A stretch of 64,000 nt of DNA from assembly GCA_023213315.1 (NCBI GenBank), contig JAKCPI010010586.1, positions 1 through 64,000 on the forward strand, read 5' to 3'. This document shows positions 52,820 to 62,827 of this stretch, one piece after another. Positions within the stretch are counted from its first letter, which is position 1. Every line of letters starts with the position of its first letter. Under the pieces are notes generated by a model. It was not told the origin of the DNA, made no database searches, and saw only the letters and a program-made list of their open reading frames with translations. Made by a program: the position numbers and the translations under genes. Source of the stretch: Euborellia annulipes (lineage: Eukaryota; Arthropoda; Insecta; Dermaptera; Anisolabididae).

Positions 52820-53499
52820 TTTTTACTTTCTCTTACCTCTATATATATGTTAATATATATAGAGAGAGAAAGTATTGGATTCATGTCAAAAATTCGATGT
52901 CGAGATTTTGATGGATCTTCACGTTTTGAGGTCCCCTGAATCCAAAAAAGTGGTTTTCGCGACATGGTCTGTCTGTGTGTCTGTCTTGTGTGTGTGTGTG
53001 TGTCTGTGTTCAATTTTAAGCATGAAGGAATTGAGCTATGAGGTTGAAATTTTATATTTAAGTTAGGCACTCCCCTGGGACGTGACACGAAGCTTTTTAA
53101 CAAAATCGACCAAAGAGTACTAGTACTTTACTGATGCACTTTTTCAGTTTTTTTTCGATTTTCTCTAAATTTGCTCCGATTTTTTTTTAAATTCAAAAAT
53201 CAATTATTTTTTAGATTCTCTTTAAAATGTATATTCTTATTTTGTGATTGAAATCTTCTGAAGACCACTTTACTCCTGTACTACATAGAAAAGATAGGAG
53301 AAATGGTTGCCATGGTAACAAAATATAAATATTTTCCCATACTTATAAATTTTACAACTTGAAAATCGAATGTACCCTACTGTCGGAAACTAAATACATG
53401 TCGACACAAAAAATCTGGTGTGACAAGCACAGAACACAACTTTCGATTACCGAAGGTAAGAGAAAGTTGTGTGCTGTGCGCCAGTCACACCAGATTTTT
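52820..53499 (+). repeat. HP1, full-length reference copy
   Basis: Left hairpin: TACTTTCTCT ... AGAGAAAGTA with an inner TCTATATATAT / ATATATATAGA stem. Blocks follow: TTCATGTCAAAAATTCGATG, TTCACGTTTTGAGGTCCCC, GTGGTTTTCGCGACATGG, a GT microsatellite, GAATTGAGCTATGAGG, AGTACTAGTACTTTACTGAT, GAAATGGTTGCCATGG, ACATGTCGACAC. Right hairpin 53410-53495: AATCTGGTGTGAC, GCACAGAACACAACTTTC, loop, GAAAGTTGTGTGCTGTGC, GTCACACCAGATT. It has no ORF longer than chance. Confidence 0.9.
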
Positions 53500-53529
53500 A
53501 GTATAATTATATCAGACTATTTGGGGAAA

Positions 53530-53826
53530 GGTGATATGTGAATATTCATTTAAAGATCATCTAAAAATGATTTATGAATTTTAATCACAATTGTTGGTAG
53601 CAATTTTGAGAAAATCTATTGATATAAAAAAGGAAGAGTATCTTTTAAATACCTATTCTTTGGCCGATCTTACTCAAAAGCTTCGCCATGGGAGGGGATA
53701 TCTAACTCGATTCAATATCAAATATGAGACTTGAACTTTTTTTTTCATTCTTTAATTCGATCTTTTATTGATGCCCATCTTTCGGAATCCATTTTTTTGA
53801 ACTCAGGAACCCTCAAAACATGTATA
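53530..53826 (-). repeat. HP1, diverged middle fragment
   Basis: The blocks AAAGATCATCTAAAAATGA, TGGCCGATCTTACTCAAAAG, CTTCGCCATGGGAGG and CAGGAACCCTCAAAACATG follow HP1 order with many changes. Both hairpins are lost. Confidence 0.65.
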
Positions 53827-53829
53827 ATA

Positions 53830-55354
53830 AATTAGCTAAAATTTCACATTAGTGCCTTCCTTACGTCTATCAAGGTCCCCAAAGTATGACTCATGATTAA
53901 AATTAAAATGGAAATTTGGTTCTATAACTGCTGCTTTCAGGAAAAACATAGAGCGGGAATTTCTAGTAACGCCTTGAAATAAAACATAGGCAACCGACTT
54001 CACTTTGCTTCTTTTGATAGATGTATAAGGTTAAAACTTTGAATGGACAATCTATGACAGGTTAATAGAATTTATTTGAGGAATAGTTGAATTGATTTTT
54101 GAATTTGCTCTCTAAAAGAGTTAAGCAACCAGTCAACTACGCTCCATTTTTTTTTTTTTTTTAATCTCAATAAAATCTGAATTTTGATGAAATATCTATA
54201 AACTCAAAAAATTATTAAATTTAGGATTGAATTATTAAAATTGAAGTATCAAAAGGGCCAGAATATGTATTTTATTTTATAAAATGATTCAAATATTGAC
54301 GTAACTTTTCAAGTAGGCCTATTAAATTTATTAATGGAATTTATAGAAAAAAAGGAATTGGGTCGATTTTTTAGGGGATGTCCTATGACGTCACCGCACA
54401 ACACCCTTGATTGCACTAAACTTTATATATAAATGCAACCTAGAAACACGGATTTGACTCACACACACATTAACATTCACCTGACATCAGACTTTTGCTT
54501 TTTTTTCATCGAAATTCCTTATTTGAATTAAAATTTGAGATAACATTGAAGGTTTTTAAATGAATATGGACAATTTCCTATTGGGGTTGTCGGCTGGAGA
54601 AATGTGGATCCATGTAATCAACCCTATCTTGACAAAACAGAGCACTTTTTAAGCAGATGGTGTTGAACCAAGAGCGCCATCAAGAGCGAGAGTGCTTTTG
54701 CTTTTCTTGTTTTGCTAGCTTAGCTTTTGCTAAACCATAAGAGTCATAATAATTGCGTCAAATCGACACAAGTGCAAATGGGGAACAACATATGTGTTTT
54801 ATTCTTTTAAATAGATAAAAAATTATTTCATAGATTTGATTTATCTATATATAATAAAACTTAATAAATTGTTTAATAGCTATTTTAATAAAATTTATTA
54901 GAAGGATATTGGCTGGAGAGACGCCGAGAGATGTCTATTAATTTTTAAATTTAATTTTCTAATTAATTTAATTTTTAATTTAACAAAGTATCTAAAATAA
55001 ACCTAAACCTAACCCTCTGAGGGTTCAGAGTAAGTTTTGGCTTTTTTGGGAGGGAGGGGGAGGGCGTAGAACCGCGCCAGATCTAAACCTCTCCTTCCTA
55101 TTGCAACTACACTTAGCAACTTTTTATTTATTTAATCAATTTTACTTTATTTTTTAAATTAAAATTACAGCATTTTAATTACTATCTGCAAAAACCACCT
55201 ATATTGACCTATATTTTAATTAGGTTTTTTTTTTTGAATTCAACTATTATTAATTATTAAAATATAAATAAAACAGCATGTGGGCGATAGAGATTATTAT
55301 CGAAATGTTACATTTTTCCATTTTCTAGTTTATTTTTAATCAAGAGTTTTAATT
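53830..55354. other. AT-rich tract, no gene seen
   Basis: There is no supported gene. 54395-54760 is slightly less AT-rich (ACGTCACCGCACAACACCC, AGAGCGCCATCAAGAGCGAG) but has no convincing frame. Confidence 0.4.
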
Positions 55355-55362
55355 GTGAGAGG

Positions 55363-55594
55363 CAATGACGTAGCCAGAAGGGAGAATATGGGGATACAAA
55401 CTCCTGCCCTGCACCCCTCCCCCTCACTATCAAAAAAATCTCGAAAAATTATAAAAAGGCAGAATTATACAAAGAAAAACATGGTGTTAAAATTTTAAAT
55501 ACTGATTGAATTTATAAAAAATATTTTATATTCTTTAAAATTTATTTATTTCATCCTGATCCTCCCCCGAAAAGATTATCTGGATACGGCCCTG
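55363..55594. mobile_element. hAT MITE, 7/8 TSD
   Basis: The ends CAATGACGTAGCCAGA and TCTGGATACGGCCCTG are imperfect inverted repeats of hAT type. The flanking 8-mers GTGAGAGG and ATGAGAGG match at 7 of 8 bases. Confidence 0.78.
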
Positions 55595-55671
55595 ATGAGA
55601 GGGAAAGAAATTTCTGTCAGTTGAATGTGGAACACCTCAGCTCTTTTCAAATAAAAAATAATATTTACAAT

Positions 55672-55850
55672 ACACGTTTTGAGGTCCCTTGAATCCAAAA
55701 AATCTGGTGTGACTGGCGCACAGCACACAACTTTCTCTTACCCTTCGGTAAGAGAAAGTTGCGCACTGTGCTGGTCACACCAGATTTTTTGTGTCGAGAT
55801 ATATTTAGTTTCCGATAGCACCTTAGTTTCAAACTTGCATTTTAAATGTT
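55672..55850 (-). repeat. HP1 right hairpin joined to an HP1 left-side scrap
   Basis: ACACGTTTTGAGGTCCCTTG, AATCCAAAAA is plus-strand HP1 left-side sequence. It passes straight into the minus-strand right hairpin (AATCTGGTGTGACTGGCGC ... CTGGTCACACCAGATTTTTT), then to CATTTTAAATGTT. The junction looks like insertion of one hairpin end into another copy. Confidence 0.7.
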
Positions 55851-56171
55851 GACTGCTTCAAATAAACTATGGTTATTTTTCAAAATTTTAATCTCATATT
55901 TGGACATTTTATACACAATATAGAATCGTAAATAAATACAAAATTTCATAAGAATTGGAAAAAAAAATTTTAAATGCCTAAAAAGTTCTAAAGGGCCGAC
56001 CCCCTTTTGAATCGAAATTAACATACAAATCCCTATAGGAAATTAACATTGTTCCTATGCGAAGATAAGGTGGAAAGGGAATTTAAAAAGAGTAGAGAGA
56101 GACGATAATGTTTGCAAGTGGAGAGATATATATATATGTTTTCTTTGAAACAATTAAAACAGAAATAAAAA

Positions 56172-56666
56172 AAAAAATCTGGTGTGACTGGCGCACAGCA
56201 CACAACTTTCTCTTACCTTCGGTAATCGAAAGTTGTGTTCTGTGCTTGTCACACCAGATTTTTTGTGTCGACATATATTTAGTTCCTGACATGACAGTAC
56301 GGAACATATGAATTCAGATGTAAAATTTATAAGTATGGGAAAATATTTATATTTTGTTACCATGGCAACCATTTCACCTATCTTCCCTATGAAATACAAG
56401 AGTAAAGTGGTCTTCAGAAGATTTCAATCGCAAAATGAGAATATACATTTGAAAGAGCATCTAAAAAATAATTGATTTTTGAATTTTAAAAAAAATCGTT
56501 GGAGCAAATTTTGAGAAAATCGAAAAAAACTGAAAAAGTACATCAGTAAAGTACTAGTACTCTTTGGCCGATTTTGATTAAAAGCTTATTTTTCCGGTCC
56601 CGGGGGGTGTTTAACTAAAATATAAAATTTCAACCTCGTAGCTCAATTCCTTCATGCTTAAAATTG

Positions 56667-56699
<33 letters not shown>

Positions 56700-56874
56700 A
56701 CCCACCCACCCACAAACAGACAGACCATGTCGCGAAAACCACTTTTTTGGATTCAGGGGACCTCAAAACGTGAAGATCCATCAAAATCTCGACATCGAAT
56801 TTTTGACATGAATCCAATACTTTCTCTCTATATATATATATTACATATATACATAGGTAAGAGAAAGTAAAAAA
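56172..56874 (-). repeat. HP1, full-length copy
   Basis: It is complete from the right hairpin (AATCTGGTGTGACTGGCGC ... TTGTCACACCAGATTTTTT) to the left hairpin (TATATATTACATATATACATAGGTAAGAG), with a CA microsatellite at 56670-56699 followed by CCCACCCACCCACCC. It is flanked by A-rich DNA. Confidence 0.88.
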
Positions 56875-56934
56875 TAAATAGGAATTTAAATAATAATTGA
56901 TTTTTAATCTAATAAAAAGAAAAAGATTTAAATT

Positions 56935-57712
56935 CCGTTACCATGGCAACCATTTCTATCTTTCCTATGAAGAACAAGAGTAAAGTGGTCTTCAGAAGAG
57001 TTCAACGGCAAAATGAGAATATACATTTTAAAGAGCATCTAAAAAATAATTGATTTTTGAATTTAAAAAAAAATCCTTGGAGGAATTTTGAGAAAATCGA
57101 AAAAACTGAAAAAGTACATCAGTAAAGTACTAGTACTTTTTGGCCGATTTTGTTCAAAAGCTTATTTTGAGCGTGTGGGAAGGTACCTAAGTTAAATATA
57201 AAATTTCAATCCGGTAGCTCAATTCCTTCATGCTAAAAGAACAAGAGTAAAGTGGTCTCCAGAAGATTTCAACGGCAAAATGAGAATATACATTTTAAAG
57301 AGCATCTAAAAAATAATTGATTTTTGAATTTTAAAAAAAAATCCTTGGAGGGAATTTTGAGAAAATCGAAAAAAACTGAAAAAGTACATCAGTAAAGTAC
57401 TAGTACTTTTTGGCCGATTTTTGTTCAAAAGCTTATTTTGAGCGTGTGGGAAGGTACCTAAGTTAAATATAAAATTTCAATCCGGTAGCTCAATTCCTTC
57501 ATGCTAAAAATCTGTCCACACATACAGACACACGCACACACACACACACATACATACACACACACACACAGACCAATTTGCGGGACCCACTTTTTTTGGA
57601 CTCAGGGGACCTCAAAACATGTATATCCATCAAAATCTCGACATTGAATTTTTTGACATGATCGCAATACTTTCTCTCCTATATATTTCATATATAGGCT
57701 AAGAGAAAGTAA
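56935..57712 (-). repeat. HP1 with 267-bp internal tandem duplication
   Basis: Two consecutive copies (56972-57238 and 57239-57507) run from GAACAAGAGTAAAGTGGTCT to CAATTCCTTCATGCTAAAA. After the second copy come CA/TACA microsatellites and the left hairpin. The right hairpin is absent. Confidence 0.85.
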
Positions 57713-58254
57713 AAAGTGGTTTTGGCAACATGGTCTGTTTGTGTGTGTCTGTCTGTGTTCAATTTATAGCATGAAGGAATTGAGCTAGGAGGTTGAATTG
57801 TTAGGCACCCCACTGGGGCGTGAAAATAAGCTTTTAATTAAAATGGGCCAAAAAGTAATATTGGTAGTATTTTACTGATGTAATTTTTCAGTTTTTTTCG
57901 ATTTTCTCAAAATTCGCACCAACGATTTTGATTAAAATTCATAAATCAATTATTTTTTAGATGCTCTTTGAAATATATGTTCTCATTTTGCCATCTTATT
58001 TTGAAATCTTATGATCCATTATAATATTATGAAGACCACTTTACTCTTGTACTTCATAGGAAGGAGGAGAAATGGTTGCCATGGTGACAAAATCTAAATA
58101 TTTTCCCAAGTTCTGGATCTTGGTTTCAAATGTACCGTACTGTCGGAAACTAAATATATGTCCACACAAAAAAATCTGGTGGGATAAGCACATTTTACAA
58201 CTTTCTCTTGCTGAAGGGTAAGAGAAAGTTGTGCGACCAGTCACATCAGATTTT
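57713..58254 (+). repeat. HP1, lacking left hairpin
   Basis: It starts at AAGTGGTTTTGGCAACATGG, directly after the GAGAAAGTAAAA end of the previous minus-strand copy. It continues to the right hairpin (AATCTGGTGGGATAAGCACA ... CAGTCACATCAGATTTTTT). The two copies are left-end to left-side. Confidence 0.82.
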
Positions 58255-59428
58255 TTCAATTTAAAGTTTTCATATTTTAAAATGAATATTTAAATAAGTA
58301 AAAATATTGAATAGCACATAAACCTAGTATGGAAGGTAGTAGAACTTTGAAGAAATTCATTTAATTAGTTGAAAAATATGATTTGAGAAAATTTTTAGTA
58401 CTGTAGGCCTACAGTATTTTTCAAACCCGAAAGAGGAATTTTTGGGAAAGATTTATTTCTCGAAAATTTCTATATATGTAATGTTTGTCTATAAACAATG
58501 TAAGTAAGATTGCTGAGTCTTCAACCATTAAATTATATAATAATTTTTCTACAAGAACAAAATTTGATTGCAGATGCCAGTTTCAGTGAGATGACACCTT
58601 AAGTTGATTTTCAAGACGTTTATTCAATACCATCGATAAAGAATAGGCAAAACTCACCGAAATGAAACCGAATAATCCGTAGAAAATATAAGAGCAGCCC
58701 CTGCTCACCAAAATAACTGTTGCCTGCTTATTCCACAAAAAATCTTGAAATTAATTGCCACCTCCACTATCGCACCCTAGATGAAATCATCCATTAACAG
58801 TAGGAGACATACATTTATAATACAAGTTATTGTTATATTTGCAAAAATATAAGTTTTATAAAAGCCTATTTATATTCAAGTATTATTTAAATATGTTGTC
58901 GCATATCCTTGAAGATTATTTATATTTATTATTGTAGTTTTAAAATAACAATCCTCATAGGAGCATTACTTGATGAGCATATAACCGAATATTTATTAAT
59001 TTCTTGATGAAATTTTTGTTTAAGTCAAAATAAGCATCATAATATATAAATATACATTTTTATAAAAAGAAAAAATATAACCTAATGATTTCTGTAAATT
59101 AAAATAAATAAGCTTAAACCTTTTTAATACGTAGCCTTGACCACTTATATCTAGTTTTTAGTCAGTTTTATTCAAAAAAATTTTAATCCAGTATTAAAAT
59201 GTATACTTTAAGATTTAAAATCGATGAATAATAATATTATACAAAGAGATGATTCGATTCGTTTGTTTTTGCTGCCTGAAAGTTAGGCAACCCAAATCAC
59301 TAATAATTTAAAAAATTAATTTAACAAAAAAAGTATAAAGCAAAAATTGTTGGGATTAAAACTTTAGCCTTTTTAACGGAATAATTGGAAGGATTTAAAT
59401 TAGTCAGTGTTTTATAATTTAATTTTAT
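58255..59428. other. AT-rich tract, no gene seen
   Basis: There is no supported gene. 58670-58790 is slightly less AT-rich (AGCAGCCCCTGCTCACC) with no convincing frame. Confidence 0.4.
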
Positions 59429-59560
59429 AAAAATCTGGTGTGACTGGTCACACAGCACACAACTTTCTCTTACTTTCAGTAATCGAAAGTTGAGTTTTGT
59501 GCTTGTCACACCAAAATGTTGTGTCGACATATGTTTAGTTTCCGCCGATATACTGTATTA

Positions 59561-59875
59561 AGCCGAGCGCATTTGAGCAAAAACGTTTTCAGACAAAACG
59601 TTTTTGACTAATCGTGCTTAAAACCGTTTTTTCAATGCACACCGAGGAGGCAAAACACAATTGAGCATGATTCGACATAATTGAACAAAATGTTTTGCCA
59701 TTGAGCGTTTTGCTCAATTGGTGTGCGTTGGCATTGAGCAAAAAGTTTTGCTCTTGGACAAAACGTTTTGTCGTTTTTGCTCAATCAGTGTGCGTTGGCA
59801 TTGAGGAAAACGATTTGCTCTTGGACAAAACGTTTTGTCCGAAAACGTTTTTCCTAAATTGGTGTGCGTTCAGCT
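59561..59875. mobile_element. MITE with 3-bp TTA target duplication (PIF/Harbinger-like)
   Basis: TTA flanks both sides (59558-59560 and 59876-59878), and removing one copy with the insert restores the HP1 sequence. The inverted ends AGCCGAGCGCA and TGCGTTCAGCT continue with ACGTTTTCNGACAAAACG inside. A 67-bp direct repeat (59709-59842; GGTGTGCGTTGGCATTGAG) lies in the middle, and ACAAAACGTTTTGTC palindromes recur. A 3-bp TWA duplication is typical of PIF/Harbinger, but the termini are not diagnostic. Confidence 0.65.
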
Positions 59876-59927
59876 TTAGGATTTAAGATGTAAAATTTAT
59901 AAACATAGGAAAATATTTATATTTTGT

Positions 59928-60229
59928 GCCCTCGGGGCTTGGCGTAGAGGTTAGCGTGCTAACCTCGTATACCAAACTTCGCGGGTTCGGACCCCAGGCA
60001 GTCCGATATTTAATTAAAACTTTTGGGGGTTTAAATGGTAATTTTATTTAAGCCACTTGGATACCAAATGATTTAAATAAGAATGCCTGGACCCCAAATA
60101 AATATATATTATATAAATACGAGTATCGTTTAAAGTCTTATATGGCCTAAGTTGCCGAAAAGACTGTGTATGTGTGTGTGAATGTGAGTGTGAATGAGAA
60201 AAAAGTGAGTGTTTAAAAAAAAAAAAAAA
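59928..60229 (+). repeat. SINE-A, full length, 11-bp TSD, inside HP1
   Basis: Head GCTTGGCGTAGAGGTTAGCG and CGCGGGTTCGGACCCCAGG; the body contains an extra about 33-bp segment (AAAACTTTTGGGGGTTTAAA) before the hairpin; then AGTTGCCGAAAAGACTGTG, a GT tail and poly(A). TTATATTTTGT is repeated exactly on both sides (59917-59927 and 60230-60240). Confidence 0.93.
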
Positions 60230-60714
60230 TTATATTTTGTTGCCATGGGCATCTACCTATCTTTCCTATGAAGTACAAGAGTAAATTGTGCTTTAAAAAA
60301 ATTTGAGGGCAAAATAAGAGTATACGTTTTGAAGAGCATCTTAAAAATAATTAATTTTTGAATTTTAATCAAAATAGTTGGAGAAAATTTTGAAAAAATC
60401 GAAAAAAAAAAACTGAAAAAGTACATCAATTAAGTACTAGTATTCTTTTGGAGATTTGGTTCAAAAGCTTCATGTTCCGTCCCAAGGGGATATCTTACTT
60501 AAATATAAAATTTCAACCTTCTAGCTCTTTTCGTTCTTGAGATATTTTTTCACAGACAGACCATGTAGACAAAACCACTTTTTATCATTCAGGGGAGCTC
60601 AAAACGTGTATATCCATCAAAATCTCGACATCGAATTTTTGACATGAATCCAATACTTCCTCTCTATACCTATATATTACATAAATACAGGTAAGAGAAA
60701 GTAAAAATTATGTT

Positions 60715-60840
60715 TAAGAGAAAATGCAAGTGCTGTATGATGGAAAAGAACCGTTTGCACGAATCTCGGTCAAGTTTGCCTGCCCGGGACCCAGTTACCT
60801 TGGACAGTCACCAGGCAGGAGGAGGGTCAGGTACCACATG
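60715..60840 (+). CDS. Candidate coding exon before a consensus donor
   Basis: This non-repeat block starts right after an HP1 end and ends at CACATG followed by GTAAGT, a consensus splice donor at 60841. Two plus frames are open up to the donor. One begins ATG and reads MFKRKCKCCMMEKNRLHESR, then LPARDPVTLDSHQAGGGSGT. The other, opening MQVLYDGKEPFARISVKFAC, continues PGPSYLGQSPGRRRVRYHM. I cannot choose between them and recognise no domain. Raised GC may explain the openness, so a first exon is only one possibility. Confidence 0.22.
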
Positions 60841-60924
60841 GTAAGTTTAGGGCCCAAAATGTCGATAACCGAGCATTCTGAACACAACCACCTACCAATA
60901 TAGACATTGTCAGAGCTTAAATGT

Positions 60925-61092
60925 AGTCCCGGTTGAAATCCGGGACTGAATTTCCATTCCAGATGGTCAAATTGGGGACGGAGGGCAAGGGTTGGTCAAC
61001 CAAGGATTTGTGACGCATACTCACAGAAGTATGAGTATCTTACTAACTACAGGTTGGTAGTTTAGCCAGGTGTCATGAATATTGGCACCTGG
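60925..61092 (+). ncRNA. Cluster of five consecutive hairpins
   Basis: Successive stems: AGTCCCGG/CCGGGACT (60925-60947, 7-nt loop), GGTTG/CAACC (60990-61001), CATACT/AGTATG (61016-61033), TACTAAC/GTTGGTA with one G-U pair (about 61041-61059), and CCAGGTG/CACCTGG (61066-61092). The block is more GC-rich than its surroundings and belongs to no repeat in this window. It could be a structured RNA, the untranslated end of a retroelement, or a transposon end. No polymerase III boxes are evident. Confidence 0.35.
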
Positions 61093-61099
61093 TAATAAA

Positions 61100-61695
61100 T
61101 TAATTTTTAGTTAAGCATCTTGAATCAATCGAAAATATCGGAGAAATAAATACTCAGTTTGAATCTAGTTATGCTTCCTTTTTCAGATTTTCAATTTGAC
61201 ATTTATTACATAAATGTCTAAAATTTATTCTTATGATTATTCTATGCTAAGATGTATACTAAAATAAATCTTTAAATTTATGATTTAACAATCGTAAAGA
61301 ATATGAAAAAGGGTGTGTTGTAAAATAACAAAAAAAATTACAAATTTTTTTTTTTAATAAATTTAATAAAAAATGTATCCTAAAATGTTCAAATAAAAAA
61401 ATCAAAGGTGTTTTACAAACATATGTAATAAATAACCTAAGCAATAGGTCTTGGAAAATTGCCACATGAATTATAATAATAATTTATAAAAAATTTCTGA
61501 CTATATGGTTCTGTATTACAAGTTTAAAAAGTCAGAGTGCATTCAGGATCCCCCCTCCCCCCACCTCAAAGGGTTTGAGGTAAACTTTGACCAAAGGCTC
61601 AAAAAGTTGTAAACCTGGATCCACTCCTGGATTCTCTCAAACATGAAAAAAATCAAAACCCCCCGTAAAAGTATTTAAAATTTTAACACCATGTT
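61100..61695. other. AT-rich tract, no gene seen
   Basis: A C-run (CCCCCCTCCCCCC) lies at about 61550-61563 and may belong to a decayed MITE. No gene is recognised. Confidence 0.45.
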
Positions 61696-61703
61696 TGTCT
61701 ATA

Positions 61704-61785
61704 GGAGTGGATCCCAACCGGTGTGCCCAGCCATTTCAAGGGGGCCGCGTGACTGGTTAAGTGGTGCCGCAAGAAGTGAGATAAA
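61704..61785 (+). mobile_element. hAT MITE fragment
   Basis: AGTGGATCCCAACCGGTGTG, then GCCGCGTGACTGGTTAAGTG, resembles one half of CAGTGGTTCCCAACC-type hAT MITEs (compare 10381). The other terminus is missing. Confidence 0.4.
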
Positions 61786-61789
61786 CAAA

Positions 61790-61926
61790 AAAAAATCTGC
61801 TATGTCTGGTCGCACAGCACACAACATTCGATTACCGAAGGTAAGAGTGCTTGTCTCACCAGATTTTTCGTGTCGACATATATTTAGTTTCCGCCGATAT
61901 ACAGTATTAGAATTCAAGATGTAAGA
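61790..61926 (-). repeat. HP1 right-end fragment
   Basis: The hairpin (AATCTGCTATGTCTGGTCGC ... CTTGTCTCACCAGATTTTT) has lost part of its inner arm. It continues to TTCCGCCGATATACAGTATT and AATTCAAGATGTAAG, where it joins a SINE-A tail. Confidence 0.8.
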
Positions 61927-62283
61927 TAAGGCCTGAGTTGCCGAAAAGACAGTGTGAATGTGGTGTGTGAGTGTAAATCAAGGGCGGATACAGATGGGGG
62001 AGGGGTAAAGAAGGTAATTACCCCCCCCCCCCCGAGATTTGAAAAAAAAATTATTTAAAAAAAAAAAAAAAAAATTATTTTTAATGTAAAATTTTAAAAA
62101 TTATTACTTAACAATTTGATTTGTATTTATATTATGTCAAACAAGTACAGAATACGCCTTTAAATTACCGGAATTAAGAAAAAATTGTGTGCTGTCTCAC
62201 CAGATTACCCCCCCCCCCCCCGAGAAACACTGGATCCGCCACTGGTGTGAATGCGAAAAAGCGTGTTTAAAAAAAAAAAAAAA
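61927..62283 (+). repeat. SINE-A tail, split by a hAT MITE
   Basis: AGGCCTGAGTTGCCGAAAAG, ACAGTGTGAATGTGG is the SINE-A 3' body. The tail resumes after the insertion as GTGTGAATGCGAAAAAGCGT and a poly(A). Confidence 0.8.
61979..62244. mobile_element. hAT MITE carrying an HP1 tail, 7/8 TSD
   Basis: The ends are CAAGGGCGGATACAGATGG and CTGGATCCGCCACTG. The flanks GTGTAAAT and GTGTGAAT match at 7 of 8. The same HP1-derived GTGTGCTGT...CTCACCAGATTAC block is present inside. It is the third member of the family with 16249 and 45197. Confidence 0.9.
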
Positions 62284-62473
62284 GTTAAATTAATTACGCT
62301 CATGCACGGCAGATGGTGATAGTGGACTATTCAGTTATACGAGTATCCGATTGCGATAGTATTGACAAGGCTAAAGCCCGGTAGTTAGGCAGCCAAAATG
62401 ACAGCTTGTTTGCGCGAGTAATATCTTTTTCAAACCAGACAATACCCGGAACGACTCTTTTTAACATAAGAAT

Positions 62474-62728
62474 GCCCCCGGGTCTGGCGTAGTAGGTAGC
62501 GTGCCTACCTCCTATACCAAACGTCGCGGGTTCGGACCCAGGCAGTCCGATGATTTTATTTAAGCCATTTGGATACCAGTTGGCTTAAATAAAAATGCCT
62601 GAACCCCAAATTGATATATTAATTACAACAGTTATCGTCTAAAGTCTTATATGGCCTGAGTTGCCGAAAAGACTGTGTGAATGTGTGTGTGAGTGTGAGT
62701 GTGAATGAGAAAAAAGTGTGAATGTTTT
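62474..62728 (+). repeat. SINE-A, full length
   Basis: Head GTCTGGCGTAGTAGGTAGCG and CGCGGGTTCGGACCCAGG, body hairpin with CCAGTTGGCTT on the right arm, ACAACAGTTATCGTC, and a GT-rich tail ending in opposed T and A runs (62725-62767). Confidence 0.9.
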
Positions 62729-62739
62729 TTTTTTTTTTG

Positions 62740-62770
<31 letters not shown>

Positions 62771-62827
62771 AGAATAACTATAAAAATTTATCATTTTAAT
62801 ATAAATTTAAAGATATATCCAAATAAA

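Larger units (their letters stand above)
59430..60706 (-). repeat. HP1, full-length, carrying two nested insertions
   Basis: The right hairpin (AATCTGGTGTGACTGGTCAC ... TTGTCACACCAAAATGTTG) is followed by GCCGATATACTGTATTA. The element 59561-59875 is inserted here. HP1 resumes for 50 bp, SINE-A is inserted at 59928-60229, and HP1 then continues from TATTTTGTTGCCATGGGCAT to the left hairpin. Confidence 0.88.

Noticed and set aside
53389..53500. CRISPR-like or attachment-site-like inverted repeat (AATCTGGTGTGAC)
   Set aside because: The repeated palindromes are the terminal hairpin of a dispersed eukaryotic repeat. There are no regularly spaced direct repeats with unique spacers, and the window is not prokaryotic.
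54990..55015. Telomere-like CCTAAACCTAACCC sequence
   Set aside because: Only about two imperfect units. It is not (TTAGG)n or another array and is probably chance.
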